Positions 1-5,851 of a stretch of DNA of 6,429 nt are shown one piece after another. The notes under the pieces were generated by a model. That model searched no databases. It worked only from the letters and a program-made list of their open reading frames with translations, and was not told where the DNA came from. The stretch lies in NCBI GenBank assembly GCA_026983855.1, contig JALSTE010000802.1, positions 1 to 6,429 on the forward strand, given 5' to 3'. This DNA is from Acidimicrobiia bacterium. Lineage in GTDB: Bacteria > Actinomycetota > Acidimicrobiia > Acidimicrobiales > Poriferisodalaceae. Each line of letters begins with the position of its first letter. The stretch's first letter is position 1. Made by a program: the position numbers and the translations under genes.

Positions 1-1446
1 GGCCCGCCAGCGGGCCTGCTCGGACTCGGCCCGGCGCACGGCCTCCACGGCCCGCTCCAGGGCCTCCACCGCTTCCGCGGTCCCCGTCCGGGCCGCGTCC
101 ACCCGGGCCACCAGGGGCTCCTCGGTGGCGGCCAGGGACTCCAGGCGCTCCCGCAGCGAACGGGCCCGCTCCTCCTGGTCCACCCCCTGGCGGGCCAGGG
201 ACTCCAGACGGGCGGTGGTGCGTTCCCTCTCCGACGCGGTGCGGTCGAGGGTCTTGACCAGGGCGTTGAGCTCCCCCCGGACCTCGGCCGCCGAGGGGGC
301 CGTCGGATCGGAGGGGCGTGGCGGCGAATCCTCCCCCTCGAAGGCGGCCATCTCGGCCTCGAGGGTGGCCTCGGTGCGGGCCAGGGACTCGACCTCGGGG
401 GCCAGGGCGGCGGCGGCGGCCGCCACCTCGGCCAACTTGGTGTCCAGCTCGGCGGACTCGGCCTCCATGGCCGCCACCACGTCCTCGGCCAGGAGGGAAC
501 CGCGGTCCCTCTCCAGGGACCGGCGGCGTTCGGCCAGCAGTGCGGCCAGACCCCGGCAGCGCTGGGCCAGGGACTCATAGCGGGGGAGGGTGTCACCCAG
601 GTCGTCGCCCGCCGCCGCCAGACGGGCCTCCGAGGCCATCACCGCCGCCTCCACCGATGCCAGTTCGGAACGGACCCCGGCCTCCTCACCGTTGAGCTCG
701 GTCCGGCGGACGTGGACCTCCCGCAGCCGGGTGCGCAGCCCGGCCAGCTCCCGCCCGGCCAGGTGGAGCTGCAGGGCCCTCAGCTCGGCCACCACCGACT
801 CGTGGCGGCGGGCGGCGTCGGCCTGACGCTCCAGGGGTCGCAGTTGGCGGCGGATCTCCCGCTGCAGGTCCTCCAGGCGCTCGACGTTGCGTTCGGTGGC
901 CGTCAGGCGCCGTTCGGCCCTCTCCTTGCGGCGACGGAACTTCAGGATCCCCGCCGCCTCCTCGATGATCGACCGACGGTCCTCGGGGCGGGCGTTGAGG
1001 ACCTGGTCGATCTGCCCCTGGGCGATGATGATGTGCTGCTGACGCCCCACCCCGGCGTCGGACAGCAGCTCCTGGATGTCCAGCAGGCGGCAGGCCACCC
1101 CGTTGAGGGAGTACTCGCTGTCACCGTTGCGGAACAGGGTGCGGCTGATGGTGACCTCGGTGAACTCCACCGGCAGCAGACCGCTGGAGTTGTCCAGCAC
1201 CAGGGAGACCTCGGCCCGACCCAGGGCCGCCCTCTTGGCGGTCCCGGCGAACACCACGTCCTCCATCTTCTGGGAGCGCACGGTCCGGGGACCCTGAGCC
1301 CCCAGCACCCAGGCGATGGCGTCCACCACGTTGGACTTGCCCGAGCCGTTGGGCCCCACCACCACGGTGACCCCGGGCTCGAAGTCCAACCCGGTGGTGT
1401 CGGCGAAGCTCTTGAATCCCTTCATGGTGAGGGACTTCAGGAACAT
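1..1446 (-). CDS. smc: Chromosome segregation protein Smc, N-terminal part (cut by window edge)
   Basis: Smc is the ATPase subunit of the bacterial condensin (Smc-ScpA-ScpB) that compacts and segregates chromosomes. The 482 residues present are the N-terminal ATPase half and much of the first coiled-coil arm; hinge, return arm and signature motif lie beyond the left edge. Seen in the translation: start MFLKSLTMKGFKSFAD, Walker A GPNGSGKS at residues 31-38, arginine-finger region around R57, Q-loop at Q143 (reads IIIAQGQID, Ala where GQG is usual), and the conserved EEAAGI segment just after residue 160. From about 170 onward it is Ala/Arg/Glu/Leu-rich coiled coil, with a proline-rich break at about 371-387. 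The ATG at 1446 is 15 bases after the mutM-like stop and has only a G-run (GGGGG) as possible ribosome-binding site, so translational coupling is likely. The reading frame is open to the edge. The family identification is very secure. Confidence 0.97.
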   Translation of the reverse strand, partial: MFLKSLTMKGFKSFADTTGLDFEPGVTVVVGPNGSGKSNVVDAIAWVLGAQGPRTVRSQKMEDVVFAGTAKRAALGRAEVSLVLDNSSGLLPVEFTEVTISRTLFRNGDSEYSLNGVACRLLDIQELLSDAGVGRQQHIIIAQGQIDQVLNARPEDRRSIIEEAAGILKFRRRKERAERRLTATERNVERLEDLQREIRRQLRPLERQADAARRHESVVAELRALQLHLAGRELAGLRTRLREVHVRRTELNGEEAGVRSELASVEAAVMASEARLAAAGDDLGDTLPRYESLAQRCRGLAALLAERRRSLERDRGSLLAEDVVAAMEAESAELDTKLAEVAAAAAALAPEVESLARTEATLEAEMAAFEGEDSPPRPSDPTAPSAAEVRGELNALVKTLDRTASERERTTARLESLARQGVDQEERARSLRERLESLAATEEPLVARVDAARTGTAEAVEALERAVEAVRRAESEQARWRA

Positions 1447-1461
1447 GGCAACCCCCGGGGC

Positions 1462-2298
1462 TCAGACCTGGTAGTCGCAGAAGTAGTGGGCCCGGGCGTT
1501 CACCCTCAGCTTGCGGACGTCGCCCCGCCCGCTCTTGCCCCTCTGGCCGACCCGACCGTAGACCTCGATGTACTGGCCGTAGTTGCCGGGCTTGCCGAAC
1601 ACGTCCACGTAGTCGACCTCGGGCAGGGTGGTGCCCCGGTGCTTGATGGCGGCGTGCACGGTCTCGACCACCGCCCGGTACAGACGGCGGATCTCCTGGA
1701 TGGTGAGACTCTCCGCCGTGCGGTCGTAGCGCAGCAGGGCGGCGTGGAGGATCTCATCGGCGTAGATGGGACCGATGCCGATGATGAAGGACTCGTCGGC
1801 CAGCAGGTGGAGGAGCTTCTCCTTGCCCCGGGCCCGCAGCAGGCGTCCGAAATCGGTCCAGGGGATCGGCTGGGCGGCGGGATCGAAGCCGGCGCCCAGG
1901 GGGATCTTCTCCTCGATCTCCTCGGCCGACAGCAGGACCACCGAGGGAACCGACCCCTCCGGGGCGATGAGCCGGATCTGACCGGTCTGGGTCAACTGGA
2001 TGATCAGCACCGTGTCGGGATCGACGGCGTCCTTGTTGGCGTGGCGCCGGATGTGGGCCCCGTGCCCCAGGTCCATGGCCAGGATCATGTCGTCGCCCAG
2101 ATCGAAGAGCAGCCACAGGCCCCGGCGGGACACCGAGACGATCTTGTGGCCCTCCAGCCGGGGACTCATCTCCTTCTTGGAGCGCAGCCCCGACAGCATC
2201 GAAAAGGGTCCGGGCACCTCCACGGACTTGATCTTGCGCCCGCTCACGTCCTTGTCCAGGTCGCGGCGGGCTATCTCCACCTCGGGTAGTTCGGCCAT
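1462..2298 (-). CDS. MutM/Fpg-like protein lacking the canonical catalytic and zinc-finger residues
   Basis: This 278-residue protein has the length and overall plan of formamidopyrimidine-DNA glycosylase, the bifunctional enzyme that removes 8-oxoguanine. It begins MAELPEVEIARRDL; the family begins MPELPEVE, with Pro as Schiff-base nucleophile after Met removal. Here that residue is Ala2, while the two Glu (3 and 6) remain. The helix-two-turn-helix core is recognisable (GIGPIYADEIL, 174-184; the family has GIGNIYA), as is HRGTTL at 220-225. The beta-hairpin Lys is Leu61, the DPRRFG-type loop reads APEGSVPS (112-119), and the C-terminal zinc finger keeps only Cys274, although Arg269 before it is retained. 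The start at 2298 overlaps the rnc stop by one base (TGATG) and fits the family N-terminus; an in-frame extension to 2403 lies inside rnc and is unlikely. The frame is intact, so it is not an obvious pseudogene. Fold membership is clear; glycosylase activity is doubtful, and DNA binding without catalysis is one possibility. Confidence 0.9.
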   Translation of the reverse strand: MAELPEVEIARRDLDKDVSGRKIKSVEVPGPFSMLSGLRSKKEMSPRLEGHKIVSVSRRGLWLLFDLGDDMILAMDLGHGAHIRRHANKDAVDPDTVLIIQLTQTGQIRLIAPEGSVPSVVLLSAEEIEEKIPLGAGFDPAAQPIPWTDFGRLLRARGKEKLLHLLADESFIIGIGPIYADEILHAALLRYDRTAESLTIQEIRRLYRAVVETVHAAIKHRGTTLPEVDYVDVFGKPGNYGQYIEVYGRVGQRGKSGRGDVRKLRVNARAHYFCDYQV

Positions 2299-3050
2299 CA
2301 GCTGCTCTGTGTCTCTCGTGTCGGTTCCGTCATCGCCTCCCAGGCGACTCGGGCTGCTTCCTGTTGGGCCCTCTTCTTGGATCTCCCCCGACCCCGGCCC
2401 CATTCTCTACCGTCGATGGTGACCCGTGCCATGAACGTCTTGGCGTGATCGGGCCCCTCCTCGGCTATCTCATAGGAGGGGACCGAACCGAATCTCCCGG
2501 CGGCCTCCTCCTGGAGTCTGGTCTTGTGGTCGTCGGACCCGGGGAGTTCCATGGCCTCCCTCACCCGGTCCCCCAGGGAGTTCAGCACCATGGAGCAGGC
2601 GGCGTCCCATCCACCGTCGAGGTAGACGGCGCCGACCACGGCCTCGAAGGCGTCGGCCAGCAGGGAGGTCTTCTCCCGACCTCCGGTCATCTCCTCACCC
2701 CGACCCAGCTTCAGGGCCTCGCCGATCCTCAGCTCGGTGGCCGCCCGGGCCAGGCTGTCGGTGCTCACCACCGAGGCCCTCACCTTGGCCATGGAACCCT
2801 CGGCCAGGTGGGAGAAGTGGCGGTACATGTACTCCGTGACCGCCAGGCCCACCACCGAGTCGCCCAGGAACTCCAGCCTCTCGTTGGACTCCTCCACCCC
2901 CGGTGACGTCCGAGCACCGGGAACCGATCCATTGTCTCCAGCGGTGGAGCCGTGATCGGCCTCCCCGGTTCCGGCCCGGCGGTCGTTGAGCTCGGCGCAC
3001 CAGGACCGGTGGGCCAGGGCGCGTTCGAGCAGCCCGGGGTCGGCGAACAC
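2298..3050 (-). CDS. rnc: Ribonuclease III with an inserted low-complexity loop
   Basis: RNase III cleaves double-stranded RNA and matures rRNA precursors. With the GTG at 3050 the protein has 250 residues. The catalytic domain shows ALAHRS (11-16), the signature NERLEFLGDS (56-65) with Glu57, Glu60 and Asp64, and the second acidic pair Asp133/Glu136 in LLADAFEAVVG. The double-stranded-RNA-binding domain spans about 175-241, starting at KTRLQEEA and ending in the basic KKRAQQEAA helix. Between ALAHRSWCAE and NERLEF sits about 30 residues rich in Gly, Ser, Asp and Thr (21-52), where homologues usually have 5-12. The start is uncertain: the GTG has a GGAGG nine bases upstream (3060-3064), but in-frame codons before it read VEELGRRIGHVF, resembling the first helix of RNase III, with no ATG/GTG/TTG available. 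CTG codons at 3071 or 3098 are alternatives. The gene follows acpP and overlaps the mutM-like start by one base. Confidence 0.95.
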   Translation of the reverse strand: MFADPGLLERALAHRSWCAELNDRRAGTGEADHGSTAGDNGSVPGARTSPGVEESNERLEFLGDSVVGLAVTEYMYRHFSHLAEGSMAKVRASVVSTDSLARAATELRIGEALKLGRGEEMTGGREKTSLLADAFEAVVGAVYLDGGWDAACSMVLNSLGDRVREAMELPGSDDHKTRLQEEAAGRFGSVPSYEIAEEGPDHAKTFMARVTIDGREWGRGRGRSKKRAQQEAARVAWEAMTEPTRETQSS

Positions 3051-3100
3051 GTGTCCGATCCTCCGACCCAGCTCCTCGACGCCGCTTCCGGTCCCCAGGG

Positions 3101-3361
3101 CTACGAACCGAGCTTGGCCGTCACGTAGTCCACGGCGTCGCGGACGGTCCGGAGATCCTCGAGATCCTCGTCCTCGATCCGGAAGCCGACCGTACGCTCG
3201 CCGATCTCCTCCTCGAGGGCCTCCACCAGCTCGATCAGAGCCAGGGAGTCGGCGTCGAGGTCGTCGGTGAACGACGACCCCTCCGTCACCTCGTCGGGTT
3301 CGATCTCGAGGATGTCGGCCAACTGGTCGCGGATGAACTCGAAGACTTCCTGACGGTCCAT
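3101..3361 (-). CDS. acpP: Acyl carrier protein
   Basis: This 86-residue acidic protein carries acyl chains on a 4'-phosphopantetheine arm for fatty acid and phospholipid synthesis. The attachment site is Ser39 in DLDADSLALIELV, matching the family DSL motif, followed by the typical EALEEEIG helix and C-terminal TVRDAVDYV. The ATG at 3361 gives the normal length and N-terminus (MDRQEVFEFI); only a weak AAGG precedes it. The frame is open upstream to TTG codons at 3394 and 3400. The one at 3394 has AGGAG six bases before it, and the one at 3400 overlaps the plsX stop as TTGA, so a form longer by 11-13 residues cannot be excluded. It follows plsX directly, and coaD at the head of the cluster makes the precursor of its prosthetic group. 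A 9-bp tandem repeat (3152-3169) encodes EDLEDL without changing the usual length. Confidence 0.96.
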   Translation of the reverse strand: MDRQEVFEFIRDQLADILEIEPDEVTEGSSFTDDLDADSLALIELVEALEEEIGERTVGFRIEDEDLEDLRTVRDAVDYVTAKLGS

Positions 3362-3396
3362 GGGACCTTGTTCGACATGTGTCTCCGCCGGCAACT

Positions 3397-4428
3397 TCAA
3401 CTCCTGGAGGTTGGTTCTGGGGTGATCCTAGCGGCGAGGGCCCCCACCAGGTCGGCTTCGACCATGTCGCGGGCCACCCTCATGGCGTTCACCACCGCCT
3501 GGCGACCCGAGGAGCCATGGCTGATGATGCAGACCCCGTCGACCCCGAGGAGCATAGCCCCCCCGTAGGTGTCGGGATCCATCTGGGTGGCGAGGGGGGC
3601 CAGCAGGCCCAGGGTCTGGGGTTCGGATGCCAGGGCCTCCAGCACCGCCGCCACCATGGCCTTGAGACCGCCCTCGAGGGTCTTGAGCACCACGTTCCCG
3701 GTGAAACCGTCGGTGACGACGACGTCCACCCCGTCGGTCATGATGTCGCGGCCCTCGACATTGCCGATGAAGTTGATCCCGGGGGTCTCGACCAGGCGGG
3801 CGTGGGCCTCCTTGGTGAGCTGGTTGCCCTTGGAGGCCTCCTCCCCGATGGAGAGCAGGCCCACCCGGGGCTCGTCGATCCCGAACCTCTTGGTGGCGTA
3901 CACCGAGCCCATCTGGGCGAACTGGGCCAGCCAGGACGGCTGGCAGTCGGCCATGGCCCCGGCGTCCAGCAGGACGGTGGGGGTGGATCCGGGGACGGGT
4001 ATGGGGGTGGCCACCGCCGGACGGCTGACGCCCTTGATCCGCCCCATGCGCAGCAGGGCGCTGGCCACGGTGGCCCCGGTGTTCCCGGCCGAGATCATGG
4101 CCGAGGCCTTGCCGTCGCGGACCAGTTCGGCCGCCCTCACCAGGGAGGAGTCCTTCATACGGCGCACCGCCCGGGCCCCATCGGCGTCCATGGCGATGAC
4201 CTCCGAGGCCGGGTGCACGGATATGCCCTCTGAAGCTGGGCCTCCGAGAGCTGTGTCTCCGAGATTCATGCCCTCGGATTCGGGCGCCGCCGTGATCCGC
4301 TCGGGTTGACCGACGAGGGTCACCCTGACCCCGAGTTCGTCGACCGCACCCCGGGCCCCGGCGATGATCTCACCGGGTGCGTTGTCTCCGCCCATGGCGT
4401 CGAGGGCCAGGGGCAGGGATGCACCCAC
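3397..4428 (-). CDS. plsX: Phosphate acyltransferase PlsX
   Basis: PlsX converts acyl-ACP and phosphate into acyl-phosphate, the acyl donor for PlsY in phosphatidic acid synthesis; it is a peripheral membrane enzyme. The 343-residue protein has the family landmarks: LALDAMGGDNAP (7-18), RRMKDSSLVRA, ISAGNTGA, LLDAGAMADC, GSVYA, GLLSIGEE, ELTKEAH-type QLTKEAH, INFIGNVEGRD, VVTDGFTGNVVLKTLEGG, YGGAMLLGVDG and HGSSGRQAV. Residues about 49-68 form a Gly/Ser/Glu-containing stretch about 11 residues longer than the same loop in Bacillus PlsX. The GTG start at 4428 lies three bases after the rpmF stop and places the LDAMGGD motif at the expected distance; a GAGG lies 11 bases upstream, so coupling to rpmF is likely. 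Its substrate protein, acpP, follows immediately. The usual partners fabH, fabD and fabG are absent from between them. Confidence 0.97.
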   Translation of the reverse strand: MGASLPLALDAMGGDNAPGEIIAGARGAVDELGVRVTLVGQPERITAAPESEGMNLGDTALGGPASEGISVHPASEVIAMDADGARAVRRMKDSSLVRAAELVRDGKASAMISAGNTGATVASALLRMGRIKGVSRPAVATPIPVPGSTPTVLLDAGAMADCQPSWLAQFAQMGSVYATKRFGIDEPRVGLLSIGEEASKGNQLTKEAHARLVETPGINFIGNVEGRDIMTDGVDVVVTDGFTGNVVLKTLEGGLKAMVAAVLEALASEPQTLGLLAPLATQMDPDTYGGAMLLGVDGVCIISHGSSGRQAVVNAMRVARDMVEADLVGALAARITPEPTSRS

Positions 4429-4431
4429 GGG

Positions 4432-4611
4432 CTACTCGACCTCTATGGCCTGGCGACCGTGGTACCACCCACAGTTGGGGCACACGACGTGGGGGAGCTT
4501 GGCCTCGTGGCAGCGGGGGCAGGTGCTGCGGGGGGCGGCGGCGAGCTTCCACGCCGCGGCCCGACGGCTGCGGGTCTTGGACTTGGAGGTCTTCTTCTTG
4601 GGGACTGCCAT
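4432..4611 (-). CDS. rpmF: 50S ribosomal protein L32, zinc-binding form
   Basis: The 59-residue protein starts MAVPKKKTSKSKTRSRRA, the diagnostic L32 N-terminus, followed by AAWKL and a zinc ribbon with all four cysteines: Cys31, Cys34, Cys44 and Cys47 (CPRC...CPNC). Keeping all four marks the zinc-dependent form rather than the Cys-less paralogue used under zinc limitation in some bacteria. The ATG at 4611 is chosen over an upstream in-frame start (4638) because it gives the canonical N-terminus and has AGGAA five bases before it. It sits after yceD, as in many bacteria, and is followed after three bases by plsX. Confidence 0.97.
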   Translation of the reverse strand: MAVPKKKTSKSKTRSRRAAAWKLAAAPRSTCPRCHEAKLPHVVCPNCGWYHGRQAIEVE

Positions 4612-4756
4612 TTCGGTTCCTGGAGCTTGGCGGGCCACGGCGGTGGATACCGGCCGGCACGAAGGTGCAATCGTACTCCCTCCGGACCCCGGCGGCTACC
4701 TCGGATCCGGGGATCCCGGCCGCCCCGCCGTGATGGATTCGGGCCGGCCCCCGCCC
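4612..4756 (-). promoter_or_regulatory. Gap between yceD and rpmF; weak candidate promoter
   Basis: This is the only gap above about 100 bases between genes in the window. On the minus strand a TACGAT hexamer (4670-4675) fits the actinobacterial -10 pattern TAnnnT; 17 bases upstream is TAGCCG (4693-4698), a poor -35. It would put a start of transcription some 50 bases before rpmF. The gap also holds a 10-bp palindrome GGGCCGGCCC (4741-4750), an 8-bp palindrome CCGGCCGG (4650-4657) and a repeated GGATCC. No T-run follows them, so an intrinsic terminator is not supported. At this GC content such palindromes arise easily by chance. Confidence 0.3.
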
Positions 4757-5254
4757 TCAGGTCGCCTCGGGGAACCGGAGCTGGTCGAGGGCGGCCCAGC
4801 GGGGATCGCGCACCTCGGGGGACCCCCCGGTGTCGTCGGTGCCCATGTCGGGGGCGTTGGGACACCGGCCCACCCCACCGAAGGGACACCGGGCCAGGAC
4901 CGGTAGGGCCAGCAACAGCGAGTCCCGGATCATCTCGGTGGTGTCCAGGAACTCCCGCCCCACGGCGTAGGTCTCCCCCTCCACCGGCTCATCGGCGAAC
5001 AACTCGGCCACCTCGGCCACGAGTGGCCCCTCCAGGGGACGGAGACAGAGGTTGCAGGGCCCCCGCCACTCCCCCGACACGGTGCCGGTGACCATCACCC
5101 CCTCGTGGACCGACTCCAGCACCAGGTCCAGCACCACGTCCACCTCCGGGGGCACGGTGGTGTCGCCGACCCGGAGCCCCTCGGCCCGGGTACGACCCGT
5201 GAACCCCCGGCGCCGGTTGAGCCCCCGACGCAGGTCGGTGAGCGGAATCCGCAT
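4757..5254 (-). CDS. yceD: YceD/DUF177 family protein
   Basis: This 165-residue protein belongs to the DUF177 family, linked in other bacteria with 23S rRNA/50S subunit accumulation and almost always encoded next to rpmF. Seen here: an N-terminal basic segment (RIPLTDLRRGLNRRRG), a beta-rich middle with GEWRGPCNLCLRPL (Cys67 and Cys70, the family CxxC), the conserved ELF segment (84-86), and a C-terminal cysteine pair Cys123/Cys131 in RCPFGGVGRCPN. In many homologues this region has a denser CxxxC...CxxC cluster, so the second metal-like site is reduced. The ATG at 5254 has an excellent AGGAGG (5262-5267) seven bases upstream, overlapping the preceding gene's stop codon. The family call is firm and the molecular role rests on the family. 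Confidence 0.92.
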   Translation of the reverse strand: MRIPLTDLRRGLNRRRGFTGRTRAEGLRVGDTTVPPEVDVVLDLVLESVHEGVMVTGTVSGEWRGPCNLCLRPLEGPLVAEVAELFADEPVEGETYAVGREFLDTTEMIRDSLLLALPVLARCPFGGVGRCPNAPDMGTDDTGGSPEVRDPRWAALDQLRFPEAT

Positions 5255-5261
5255 GGCGAGT

Positions 5262-5267
5262 CCTCCT
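5262..5267 (-). promoter_or_regulatory. Strong ribosome-binding site of yceD
   Basis: AGGAGG on the minus strand, seven bases before the yceD ATG, directly overlapping the stop codon of the coiled-coil gene (TGAGGAGG). It fixes the yceD start and suggests termination-reinitiation between the two genes. Confidence 0.8.
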
Positions 5268-5851
5268 CAGCGGATGTCGATCGTGTCGGCGGCGGGGCGG
5301 TCCTGGTCGAACAGCGGCTCACCCCCGGGTTCCCCGGCCTCCCCGGTGTCGGTGGCGGCGTTCTCGGGGGTTTCGGGCGGGGTGTGGGGCAGGGCGGCCA
5401 GACGATCCCGACCCCTCTTCACCACCGCGGCGATGTCGTGGAGGGTGGTCTCGAACTCCCCCAGCCGTTCCTCGCAGTAGTCCTCGGTCTGTCGCCTCAG
5501 GCGACGGGACTCGGCCAGGGCCTGGTCCCGTACCCGTCGGGCCCGCTGCTCGGCGGCGCGTACCACCTCGGTGCGTTCCACCATCCTCTCGGCCTGAACG
5601 GCCGCCGCCGCCACGATCTCCCGGGCCTCACCGCGGGCCGCCTCGAGGTACTCCTCGCGCTCCTTGAGCAACCAGCGGGCCTGGCGCAGCTCATCGGGCA
5701 GCCGTTCACCGATCTCGTTCAGCAGATCCAGCATGGCGTCGCGATCGACCTTGACCATGGTGGACAGGGCCACCGGCCGGGCCTCGGAGACCATGGCGAT
5801 GGCCTCGGCCAGGAGATCGGCCAGTTCGGACAGCTCCCTCGACCCGGTCAC
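5267..5851 (-). CDS. Actinobacterial coiled-coil protein (Rv2927c/DivIVA-like family)
   Basis: This 194-residue protein is predicted to be mostly one long alpha-helical coiled coil (about 36-150) with an acidic, Pro/Gly-rich, probably disordered tail (about 152-194). Motifs that I recognise from the conserved actinobacterial gene between coaD and yceD are LPDELRQARWLLKERE (51-66), the Ala/Glu-rich repeat with VVRAAEQRA, and the C-terminal block YCEERLGEFETTL followed by VVKRGRDRL. Databases tend to name such proteins DivIVA-like, cell division initiation protein or ATP synthase subunit b-like because of the coiled coil alone; no membrane segment is visible, so the ATP synthase label should not be trusted. 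The GTG start overlaps the coaD stop as GTGA. The family match is from memory of its motifs. Its exact function is not known to me; a role in cell envelope or division scaffolding is only an inference. Confidence 0.85.
   Translation of the reverse strand: MTGSRELSELADLLAEAIAMVSEARPVALSTMVKVDRDAMLDLLNEIGERLPDELRQARWLLKEREEYLEAARGEAREIVAAAAVQAERMVERTEVVRAAEQRARRVRDQALAESRRLRRQTEDYCEERLGEFETTLHDIAAVVKRGRDRLAALPHTPPETPENAATDTGEAGEPGGEPLFDQDRPAADTIDIR

Noticed and set aside
712..2289. A 525-codon open frame on the plus strand
   Set aside because: It runs antisense across smc and the mutM-like gene, has no recognisable domains and a His/Gly/Leu/Val-rich composition typical of the complement of high-GC genes. 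It is a shadow frame.
2299..2403. A 35-residue N-terminal extension of the MutM-like protein
   Set aside because: It lies wholly inside rnc, has low-complexity Gly/Ser/Asp sequence, and the family N-terminus begins exactly at the internal ATG at 2298.
3152..3169. Perfect 9-bp tandem repeat in acpP
   Set aside because: It encodes EDLEDL at a place where ACP length is normal, so it is explained by codon choice in an acidic helix rather than an expansion.
3379..4233. A 284-codon open frame on the plus strand opposite plsX
   Set aside because: It is fully antisense to an unmistakable PlsX, has a repetitive Gly/His composition, and shows no family motif.
4741..4750. GGGCCGGCCC palindrome just after the yceD stop as a terminator
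   Set aside because: It has no loop and no T-run, and 10-bp GC palindromes are expected at this base composition.
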